10,438 nt of DNA from assembly GCA_030673085.1 (NCBI GenBank), contig DAOVFE010000032.1:1-10438 (forward strand). The letters are read 5' to 3'. Below are positions 5,597 through 10,438 of the stretch, in pieces. Position 1 is the stretch's first letter, and every line of letters starts with the position of its first letter. The stretch is from Anaerolineales bacterium. GTDB lineage: Bacteria; Chloroflexota; Anaerolineae; Anaerolineales; E44-bin32. Below the pieces are notes generated by a model. That model had not been told where the DNA came from and did no database searches. It saw only the letters and a list, made by a program, of their open reading frames with translations. A program made the translations under genes and the position numbers.

Positions 5597-7108
5597 TTAA
5601 TGAGTCAGCCGAGTAAAGATGCGGGAAGCGATGGCAGCGAAAATCCCTTCCAGCTCTGATCCTGTCTCGGCAAAATAGTAATTGCCGCATTGCAATTTAC
5701 TGGCTACGCCATTGCATGGATCATTAGCTGCAGCAGGGTCGCCATCCCAGCCCACATTGGCGATGAAGCGTAACAGCTTCTCGCCCGATGCAGCATACTC
5801 ATCAGTCATTTGATTCCCCAAGCCAATACTAAAGATTACTGCACCTTGCCCAGCAACAGTGCACGCAGGAGCTGGATCATTATAACATCCGACCCATTCG
5901 GCCCAATCCCGAGCTGCATCATCAGCGTCATAGTCCGTATCACCCACGGCATGACGCGTACCCGGATCCCCATCCTGGCAGAAGGGCTTTACCCAGGCAT
6001 CTGGCGACGTGCTGTCCGGCGGGCAGAACCAGTCGCTAGTATTTCCTGGTCCCATACTGGGCGGCCGATTCGCGAGTGCAGCGTTGGCAACCCCATCCGA
6101 AAGCAGAATGGTAATCCACACAGCTTCCTGCCGGCCATTTCCAAACTCATTTCCTGCCGCGCGCAATCCTTCAGTAGTATTAGTGGGCATACATCCCGCT
6201 GGATTGCTATGGCTATCCCACTCAGTACAATAAGGATCGCCGCCATGAGCATCAATTATATCTGCAACCACCATCGCATCCAATGCGTTATTCACACAAA
6301 GCTTCTGTTTTGCTGCAGTATCATAAGGCGGGTTTGCGCTGCATGTCAGTAAACTTATCGGCGTGTCAGCAAAACGATCAAAGGTAACCAATGCCACCCG
6401 GTCATAAGGGAAGTATATGTCATCAACCAGTTTCTTAGCCGCCGCTCGAACTTCCTCAAAAGGATGGCAGTCATTCAACGGGTTGCAAACAGCCGGATCG
6501 CGCAAGTAATCATCCGGAGTGGCGCCGACTTGCCCGGCGCCGCAGTCATCATCTACGCCATCGCCATCGTCATCATCGCCATCATCGCAGGCGGCGTCAT
6601 AGGTCATTGAAGGTGAGGTGTCAATTGCCATAACCAAGTCCAGCGAGGCTGCTTCGGATATAGCATCAGCATGTATTCTATAATTATCGATCCCGATAAC
6701 CGGCATGAATGAAAGCTCAACCAGCGTGTTGGCTGCCACCCTGACCAGTTTTCGCGGCGGCTCGCCCGCTGCAGGACATAGACTTGCATCCGTTGCACAG
6801 GTATAGACATGCAGCTCAGTAGTCCCTGCCGATAAATCGATTTCGGGCATATTGAGGGATAGTAGCTCCTTGGCTGAATTTTCGATATCAGTTGTGGATT
6901 GGCCTTCGCGAAATTGATTAGCAGCCGAGAGCGCAGCCGTATCAATTGCCCGCCGCAAATGCCCTTGGTTAGTAAATAGAATCCCAGCATCTAGGGCAAG
7001 GCCCATAAATGCCACTAAACCAACAAAACCAAGAGCGATCAGGATCAAGGCTTGACCGCGTTCATAACGATGATTCTTTTTTTGCATGGATTGACCTTTT
7101 TCTATCAT
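5597..7108 (-). CDS. TadG-like von Willebrand factor A domain protein
   Basis: A 503-residue exported protein of the Tad pilus-associated vWA type. Residues 18-43 (after RGQALIL) are the TadG/TadE hydrophobic anchor. The vWA domain runs from about 157 to 490 with an intact metal-ion-dependent adhesion site: D163-T-S165-P-S167, a Thr at 311/312 and D338 in LLSDG. Directly after the first motif is an insert bounded by C174 and C189 that is almost all Asp and Gly and matches a DxDxDGxxD calcium-loop pattern. Many further cysteines (C208, C214, C256, C271, C294, C306 and others) suggest disulphides outside the cell. The C-terminal NYYFAETGSEL..IF..IASRIF pattern is typical of these proteins. The ATG at 7108 overlaps the TadE-like stop (ATGA) and has GGAG at 7120-7117, spacing 8, so the two are translationally coupled. 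The vWA fold usually binds protein or matrix ligands through Mg/Mn; the ligand here is unknown. Confidence 0.93.
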   Translation of the reverse strand: MIEKGQSMQKKNHRYERGQALILIALGFVGLVAFMGLALDAGILFTNQGHLRRAIDTAALSAANQFREGQSTTDIENSAKELLSLNMPEIDLSAGTTELHVYTCATDASLCPAAGEPPRKLVRVAANTLVELSFMPVIGIDNYRIHADAISEAASLDLVMAIDTSPSMTYDAACDDGDDDDGDGVDDDCGAGQVGATPDDYLRDPAVCNPLNDCHPFEEVRAAAKKLVDDIYFPYDRVALVTFDRFADTPISLLTCSANPPYDTAAKQKLCVNNALDAMVVADIIDAHGGDPYCTEWDSHSNPAGCMPTNTTEGLRAAGNEFGNGRQEAVWITILLSDGVANAALANRPPSMGPGNTSDWFCPPDSTSPDAWVKPFCQDGDPGTRHAVGDTDYDADDAARDWAEWVGCYNDPAPACTVAGQGAVIFSIGLGNQMTDEYAASGEKLLRFIANVGWDGDPAAANDPCNGVASKLQCGNYYFAETGSELEGIFAAIASRIFTRLTH

Positions 7109-7794
7109 GGGGCAGGCTCCGATGCAGCATTGGGCGCGAATGTATATGCATGTAGCAATATTGGATCGGGCACAAATGCCTTAATCCATGGCAACCCTAA
7201 CTGCATATGGTAGTTATAGAAAATCTCGACTAATACCAACCCAGTATTAGGTGGAACGCTCGGATTGAGTCTCTGTACACGGGTTTCGATTTCACTATCG
7301 GAGAACCTTGAATCGTAATTGCAATATAGCCGCCATCCACGATTCCCACCATTATTCGGGTTGCCTGCCTCATTACAATCCGCCCTAGGATCGCCAAAAG
7401 GAGTCGGCTTTCTTGCATCGACATTATTGTTTTTAACCTGGAAGACTGAGATAACAAGGTCATCTTCCGCGCCGTTAAGCACAATCTGGCCAGCCTGGGC
7501 AAGCGTATGCGTAGCCATGATTTCACCCCACTGATAGAAAAGTGGGTTGTAATCGGTAGGAGCGCCTGTATCAGTGTGAATCGGGTCGAAATCAGATAGA
7601 TAGCGGGCTACCTCCCGTGCGGTATCGACCAAATCCAAATATATATTGATAGCAAAGCCTAATTCGATCAATCCCGATAGCATTATCATAAGTAACGGAA
7701 GAATGACCGCAAATTCGACCAAGCTCTGCCCTAGCGATTTTCGCCCGGTTCTTCTGTGAAGCAACATATCAATTTTTGCTCGCCATCGATTCAT
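7105..7794 (-). CDS. TadE-like pilus assembly protein
   Basis: A minor pseudopilin of normal TadE size (229 residues from the ATG at 7794). A basic N-terminal segment (residues 3-20) precedes G22-QSLVEF, with Glu at +5 after Gly22, the expected prepilin peptidase site. A hydrophobic helix follows (about 28-50), and then an exported domain with two cysteines in the middle. It lacks the Thr/Pro linkers and aromatic module of the TadE-like protein downstream and is only distantly similar to it. The frame also allows an ATG at 7806 (233 residues), but the ATG at 7794 has GGAG at 7804-7801 with a 6-base spacing, while the only purine-rich sequence before 7806 is just 3 bases away, so 7794 is preferred. 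Its stop overlaps the start of the vWA gene by four bases. It is the first gene of this operon, after 550 bases of non-coding DNA. Confidence 0.9.
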   Translation of the reverse strand: MNRWRAKIDMLLHRRTGRKSLGQSLVEFAVILPLLMIMLSGLIELGFAINIYLDLVDTAREVARYLSDFDPIHTDTGAPTDYNPLFYQWGEIMATHTLAQAGQIVLNGAEDDLVISVFQVKNNNVDARKPTPFGDPRADCNEAGNPNNGGNRGWRLYCNYDSRFSDSEIETRVQRLNPSVPPNTGLVLVEIFYNYHMQLGLPWIKAFVPDPILLHAYTFAPNAASEPAP

Positions 7795-7815
7795 GCTCTT
7801 CTCCATTTTCCCCTA

Positions 7816-7827
7816 CTTATTCTTATG
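7816..7827 (-). promoter_or_regulatory. CATAAGAATAAG motif upstream of the TadE-vWA operon
   Basis: This is the same 12-base word as found before the long TadE-like gene at 5382-5371. Here it lies 9 bases before the ATG at 7806, or 21 before the ATG at 7794, close to the distance (24) seen at the other gene. This favours a shared element in the leader or at the promoter. Confidence 0.4.
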
Positions 7828-7860
7828 AGAAAAGCGCCTAACTGCCGCTGCCTATCTCAT

Positions 7861-7887
7861 AGTATAGAGCAAGCCATTGTCATTCAA
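7861..7887 (-). promoter_or_regulatory. weak promoter candidate for the TadE-vWA operon
   Basis: On the minus strand TATACT (7866-7861) is a good -10 match (5 of 6). TTGAAT (7887-7882) lies upstream with a spacer of only 15 bases, which is short. If real, the leader would be about 50-60 bases and would include the CATAAGAATAAG motif. Confidence 0.28.
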
Positions 7888-7990
7888 GGTGGTACCTAAG
7901 GACTAGTATACCTGATTGTCGCATTCTTGATACGCATCTGTAACCTAAATGTAACTTCCTAAATGATTTTCAACAATCTGATAGTAAATG

Positions 7991-8074
7991 ACAAAACCCT
8001 CAAAATTCCTTTAGGGATGTCCTTTAGGGACATCCCCCATTGCCGAATTTTGCCCCTTCGGGTGCGGGTTTTGT
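7991..8074. repeat. nested-stem element, possible miniature inverted-repeat element or structured RNA
   Basis: Three stems nest inside each other: ACAAAACCC (7991-7999) with GGGTTTTGT (8066-8074), CAAAATTC (8001-8008) with GAATTTTG (8045-8052), and GGGATGTCC (8014-8022) with GGACATCCC (8028-8036). All three are perfectly paired. The right side also holds a short CCC-TTC-GGG hairpin (8054-8062). The block is flanked by the direct repeat TAAAT (7985-7989 and 8076-8080), as a target-site duplication would be. The structure is seen directly; whether it is a mobile-element remnant, a structured RNA or a terminator is open. Confidence 0.55.
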
Positions 8075-8120
8075 TTAAATATTCGATCAGGACTATCGCC
8101 CTGCAGTGCCTACGGCCCTG

Positions 8121-8176
8121 GCCATTCATCCCCTAAGCAAGCTTAGGGACCTCAGCAAGCTGAGGGATATTCTGGC
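8121..8176. repeat. REP-like element with two AGCAAGCT-core hairpins
   Basis: CCCTAAGCAAGCTTAGGG (8131-8148) and CCTCAGCAAGCTGAGG (8150-8165) are two perfect hairpins that stand side by side and share the core AGCAAGCT although the outer stem bases differ. They are framed by GCCATTCATCC on the left and GATATTCTGGC on the right. The same frame recurs at the right end of the window (10403-10438), so this is a dispersed repeat family. Confidence 0.65.
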
Positions 8177-8304
8177 TAATCGAATAAAAAATCACATATC
8201 TGCGCATGCTGCGTAGTCGAAGGCTCAATTCTTATGATCTAGATTTATTACCCCTATCATCTCTTCACACTTCTCCTAATTCTAGGCAAAGCGCCCATCC
8301 ACAA

Positions 8305-8318
8305 AAGATGCTCATCTT
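8305..8318 (-). terminator. weak terminator candidate after the prepilin peptidase gene
   Basis: On the minus strand AAGATG and CATCTT form an inverted repeat 38 bases after the stop, and the right arm runs into TTTTG. The stem is only about five pairs once a realistic loop is allowed, so this is a weak candidate. Confidence 0.22.
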
Positions 8319-8356
8319 CACCTCTCCTGATCAAGAATCAAAGCGTATACACCCTT

Positions 8357-9133
8357 TCAAGCCCCCAAGATAAAATAAACGATCATTGCACCCAGAATCA
8401 GAAAAGGGCCATAAGGTATGGGCATAAACGGGTTATATTTGCTTCGGGCAGCCATTGTCAACAGATAGCCCAGACTAAATAGCCCGGCCGCTAGGATGCC
8501 AAGCACAACGGCGACAATAACACCGGGCCAACCAACAGTAAGCCCGATTACTCCGGAGAGAGTCACGTCGCCAAATCCAAAGGCAACTTCGTCTATCGCC
8601 TGACCACGAGCCCGTTCCATTACACGAGCAAATACGATACCAAGGAGATACAACACATAGACAATGCCGAAGCCAACCACGCCACCTAAGAGCGTTCTCT
8701 GCCACCCACATTCCGGATTGAGCAAGCGAAGCGAACCCAATAAGCCAATCGCCAATGCCGTAGGGCCGGTCACAATGTGTAGAATTAACCGGTTCTCAAT
8801 ATCGATCACTGCAATCAGTACATATATCGCTACGATTAATAGAGCAGGACCCAGGACTAGCCAGTTAGGATCTTTGAGATATAGGACTATGCTTCCTGTC
8901 ACTGTTATGAACTCTACAAGAAGCGCTCTCGCCCCGCGCCGCGATCCACAATAAGCGCAGTGATCATTGCCAGTAAATAGCGCGACCCAGCTAAGGAAAG
9001 CCAACGCCGGCCGGGGAGCGCCACAGGAAATGCAATAAGGCCGTACGATCTTGCGGTCGCGCGGCAAAATATCGGCAAAGTAATTGACTAAACCACCCAG
9101 CAAGATGCCAATTAATACATATAGAATAATCAT
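8357..9133 (-). CDS. type IV prepilin peptidase (A24 family, PilD/GspO-like)
   Basis: A membrane aspartic protease that removes the leader of prepilins and pseudopilins at the inner face of the membrane; the long PilD-type forms also N-methylate the new N-terminus. The 258-residue protein has the two CxxC pairs of the PilD-type zinc-binding cytoplasmic loop (C34/C37 and C59/C62) and both catalytic aspartates, D111 in VIDIENRLI and D189 in FGFGDVTL. About seven to eight hydrophobic helices follow the family pattern. The second motif has VTL in place of the more usual VKL; the catalytic Asp and preceding glycines are unaffected. The ATG at 9133 lies just after a TATAAT box, so translation is probably leaderless or nearly so. 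It is the likely processing enzyme for the TadE-like proteins downstream. Tad loci often encode a shorter peptidase (TadV), so this one may also serve other type IV pilus or secretion systems. The family call is secure. Confidence 0.94.
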   Translation of the reverse strand: MIILYVLIGILLGGLVNYFADILPRDRKIVRPYCISCGAPRPALAFLSWVALFTGNDHCAYCGSRRGARALLVEFITVTGSIVLYLKDPNWLVLGPALLIVAIYVLIAVIDIENRLILHIVTGPTALAIGLLGSLRLLNPECGWQRTLLGGVVGFGIVYVLYLLGIVFARVMERARGQAIDEVAFGFGDVTLSGVIGLTVGWPGVIVAVVLGILAAGLFSLGYLLTMAARSKYNPFMPIPYGPFLILGAMIVYFILGA

Positions 9134-9141
9134 AGCTCACC

Positions 9142-9147
9142 ATTATA
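9142..9147 (-). promoter_or_regulatory. TATAAT -10 box directly upstream of the prepilin peptidase start
   Basis: A perfect TATAAT on the minus strand (9147-9142) ends 8 bases before the ATG at 9133, so transcription would begin within a base or two of the start codon. No good -35 is seen at 15-18 bases spacing; that position instead overlaps one arm (9156-9167) of a 12-base inverted repeat, which may indicate control by a bound protein. Confidence 0.5.
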
Positions 9148-9155
9148 CAGTTTTC

Positions 9156-9260
9156 GTCAGGATAACACACCCAGACCTCTATTTGCCGCTCAGTCGGGCT
9201 TGGCTGTGATCAACCCTCATCGAATAGCAGCGAGCGACGCCCGCTGGATGTTATCCTGAC
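9156..9260. repeat. 12-base exact inverted repeat in the divergent intergenic region
   Basis: GTCAGGATAACA (9156-9167) and its exact reverse complement TGTTATCCTGAC (9249-9260) are separated by 81 bases. A 12-base match this close is unlikely by chance. The left arm covers the -35 position of the prepilin peptidase promoter. Two protein-binding sites joined by looping, or the ends of a small element, are both possible. Confidence 0.5.
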
Positions 9261-9319
9261 ATTTTGGCATAAGCCACTTTCTTTCAGACAAATATATCTT
9301 TCAATTTCTCCTATATGAA

Positions 9320-9354
9320 CTGCCCATTTGTAATCTAGCTTAGAAAATGGACAG
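9320..9354. promoter_or_regulatory. imperfect inverted repeat over the -35 box of the membrane protein gene
   Basis: CTGCCCATTT (9320-9329) and AAATGGACAG (9345-9354) pair at 9 of 10 positions around a 15-base centre. The right arm contains the TGGACA -35 box of the gene at 9383, the classic position for a repressor operator. No regulator gene is adjacent, so the binding protein is unknown. Confidence 0.35.
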
Positions 9355-9376
9355 CCTAGCAGCGGGATGCTAGAAT
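9348..9376 (+). promoter_or_regulatory. promoter of the membrane protein gene, predicted leaderless
   Basis: TGGACA (9348-9353) and TAGAAT (9371-9376) are separated by exactly 17 bases and each match the consensus at 5 of 6 positions. Seven bases beyond the -10 box is 9383, the G of the GTG start codon, so the mRNA should begin at the start codon itself. The absence of a ribosome-binding site agrees with this. A short inverted repeat CTAGCA/TGCTAG (9356-9373) overlaps the spacer and -10 box. Confidence 0.55.
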
Positions 9377-9382
9377 CTGGAT

Positions 9383-10198
9383 GTGAATCAAGATCTTCCT
9401 CTTCCAGATCATGATCGATTGAGCAGCCTGACAGCATTGGTGCTTATCACCTATGGCTTGATCCGCATGGTATTCTTGCCTGGAGTTCGAATCGAGTTTC
9501 CACTGCTTGGGCTGCTTATCCAGATCGAAATCAATACTCGTCTGATAATGCTTATATTGGCCGCCATATTAACCACTGCCGGCGCGGATTGGCTGATTCG
9601 CGCTCACCCAAATACCAAAGGGCGATCATTATCTTTTGAGCATTGGATTATCCCCGGCCTGGCTACACTTGCCGGAGGAGCAATTGTCACACGCCTCCCC
9701 ACCGGCCTAAGCCTTTGGCTCGGTCTGACATTGAATGCCGCCCTATTGATGGCCGCAGTTATCTCCGAATTCATAGTCGTCGATCGAGAAGATCCACGCT
9801 ATGATGGCACTGCTCTAGGCCTGACTATTCTAGCCTATTTACTTCTTTTTGGCGCATTTTTCGTATTGCAACTTGCCGGATTCCGGGCGCTTTTCGCAGT
9901 GCCATTGACTCTGCTTGCCAGCGGTTCAGTTTCATGGCGATTACTCAAGCTTGATTTCGCTGAGGCCGGTCAATGGCCTTATGCCATGTTGATCGGGCTC
10001 ATAGCTGCGCAACTTTCTTTTGGACTCCATTATTGGCCAATTTCCCCGCTTCGAGGTGCGTTACTCCTTGATATCTTCGTATATCTGGGCAATGGGCTAA
10101 TGACTTTCTACTTAACTCGAACGTTTCGTAAAAATATTTTGCTCGAGTATATCAGTCTGGCCTGTCTGGCATTATTGGTCATACTCATACTAACTTAA
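9383..10198 (+). CDS. unrecognised polytopic membrane protein
   Basis: A 271-residue protein that I do not recognise, the only plus-strand gene here. It is strongly hydrophobic with about nine predicted helices (roughly 14-34, 51-72, 86-104, 110-133, 143-165, 168-188, 198-216, 226-246, 253-270). Loops are short; the most polar ones are the N-terminus (1-13), 74-86 and 134-142 (DREDPRYDG). No catalytic signature, cysteine pair or transporter motif is evident. The start is GTG at 9383, at the predicted transcription start, with no ribosome-binding site; an ATG at 9381 is in another frame and stops at once. It is transcribed away from the prepilin peptidase, and the shared 249-base region carries inverted repeats near both promoters, so the two may be regulated together. 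Whether it takes part in pilus assembly is unknown. Confidence 0.8.
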   Translation: MNQDLPLPDHDRLSSLTALVLITYGLIRMVFLPGVRIEFPLLGLLIQIEINTRLIMLILAAILTTAGADWLIRAHPNTKGRSLSFEHWIIPGLATLAGGAIVTRLPTGLSLWLGLTLNAALLMAAVISEFIVVDREDPRYDGTALGLTILAYLLLFGAFFVLQLAGFRALFAVPLTLLASGSVSWRLLKLDFAEAGQWPYAMLIGLIAAQLSFGLHYWPISPLRGALLLDIFVYLGNGLMTFYLTRTFRKNILLEYISLACLALLVILILT

Positions 10199-10263
10199 CC
10201 TTATTCTGTTATTTTACATTGTAGATTCAACTAACAAATGCAACTTTGAAATTTTCACTAAAA

Positions 10264-10299
10264 GGCAAGCGGCGAATCCGGCAGGATTTGCCGCTTGCC
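10264..10299. repeat. strong inverted repeat, 16-base arms
   Basis: GGCAAGCGGCGAATCC (10264-10279) and GGATTTGCCGCTTGCC (10284-10299) pair throughout except for one G-T position, around the loop GGCA. On the minus strand the stem is followed by TTTTAG, so it could end a gene entering from the right. On the plus strand, 65 bases after the membrane protein stop, no T run follows. Confidence 0.6.
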
Positions 10300-10357
10300 A
10301 TTCAGCCGGGCTTCACCCTTAAGTGAAGAACCCCGCAGCAAGCTGCGGGGTTCTTCC
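10297..10357. repeat. AGCAAGCT-core hairpin element, second member
   Basis: After GCCATTCAGCC (10297-10307), a small hairpin CTTCAC/GTGAAG (10311-10328) is followed by and overlaps a 15-base perfect stem with loop AA (10325-10356). The core of this stem, CCCCGCAGCAAGCTGCGGGG, shares AGCAAGCT with the hairpins at 8131-8165. The left frame sequence differs from that of the element at 8121 by one base (CATTCAGCC against CATTCATCC). Confidence 0.6.
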
Positions 10358-10374
10358 AAGGAAAAAGCTAATAT

Positions 10375-10390
10375 GGGGGCTTTCGCCCCC
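10375..10390. repeat. short GC hairpin GGGGGC-TTTC-GCCCCC
   Basis: A perfect six-base stem with the loop TTTC, lying between the two repeat elements at the right end. It is followed by AAACCCGC on the plus strand, without a T run. A related pattern, a CCC-TTC-GGG hairpin beside GCGGGTTTTG, occurs in the element at 7991-8074. Confidence 0.45.
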
Positions 10391-10402
10391 AAACCCGCGC
10401 TT

Positions 10403-10438
10403 GTCATTCATCCCCACAATAAGCTGAGGGGTATTCTG
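10403..10438. repeat. CATTCATCCCC...GGGGTATTCTG element, cut by the window edge
   Basis: GTCATTCATCCCC (10403-10415) and GGGGTATTCTG (10428-10438) match the two ends of the element at 8121-8176. Between them is ACAATAAGCTGA, in which the right arm of the AGCAAGCT hairpin (AAGCTGAGGG) is kept and the left arm is degenerate. The expected final GC lies beyond the window. Confidence 0.55.

Larger units (their letters stand above)
7807..8356. other. 550-base non-coding region rich in hairpins
   Basis: No gene is seen on either strand. From left to right the region contains the CATAAGAATAAG motif and a weak promoter for the TadE-vWA operon, a nested-stem element (7991-8074), two adjacent AGCAAGCT-core hairpins in a CATTCATCC...TATTCTGGC frame (8121-8176), a second short copy of CATAAGAAT (8236-8228), and a possible small terminator of the prepilin peptidase gene (8305-8318). 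Its length and repeat content suggest that the peptidase and the TadE-vWA operon are separate transcription units. Confidence 0.6.

Noticed and set aside
5810..6352. Plus-strand open frame of 180 codons
   Set aside because: It lies wholly opposite the vWA gene, whose domain motifs are unambiguous, and its translation shows no domain.
9210..9437. Minus-strand open frame of 75 codons between the divergent genes
   Set aside because: It overlaps the start and promoter of the plus-strand membrane protein, covers both inverted repeats, and has no recognisable features.

Overview
The window most likely comes from a Chloroflexota bacterium (Anaerolineae-like). This is inferred from three things: a pilus-assembly set of TadE, TadE, TadG/von Willebrand A and prepilin-peptidase type, Thr/Pro (TPT-type) linkers on an exported protein, and intergenic palindromes with a GTAGGGGCGG arm. 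No rRNA, tRNA, CRISPR array or complete insertion sequence is visible. Seven of the eight genes lie on the minus strand, so that part reads from right to left.

Layout in the direction of minus-strand transcription: a type IV prepilin peptidase (9133-8357); a 550-base non-coding stretch rich in hairpins (8356-7807), including an 84-base nested stem structure and two AGCAAGCT-core hairpins; a TadE-like pseudopilin (7794-7105) whose stop overlaps the start of a TadG-like vWA protein (7108-5597); a 250-base gap with a small palindrome and an orphan ribosome-binding sequence; a second, much longer TadE-like protein carrying an aromatic-rich module between two TPT linkers (5346-3991); a gap made of 59-base tandem repeats with GTAGGGGCGG palindromes; a large membrane histidine kinase (about 3754-1535) and its OmpR-type response regulator (1396-677); an AT-rich gap; and the first 60 codons of a third TadE-like gene (182-1) that runs off the left edge. 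On the plus strand, divergent from the peptidase, is an unrecognised 9-helix membrane protein (9383-10198), followed by a second cluster of hairpins up to the right edge.

How the genes may work together: the TadE and TadG-like proteins have the N-terminal hydrophobic stalk of Tad/Flp-type minor pilins. Two of the three TadE-like proteins show a G/XXXXEF processing site, so the nearby A24-family peptidase is the natural processing enzyme. The vWA protein and the long TadE protein have large exported portions with paired cysteines, and are candidates for surface display or adhesion. The kinase-regulator pair lies between the two closest TadE paralogues and may regulate this locus; that is inference from position only. 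No Flp pilin, TadA ATPase, TadB/C platform or secretin lies inside the window, so they would have to be elsewhere.

The points most worth a second look are the long TadE fusion, the nested-stem element at 7991-8074, the AGCAAGCT hairpin family, the promoter and inverted-repeat arrangement between the two divergent genes, and the histidine kinase start, where the longest reading frame is translated through a repeat.
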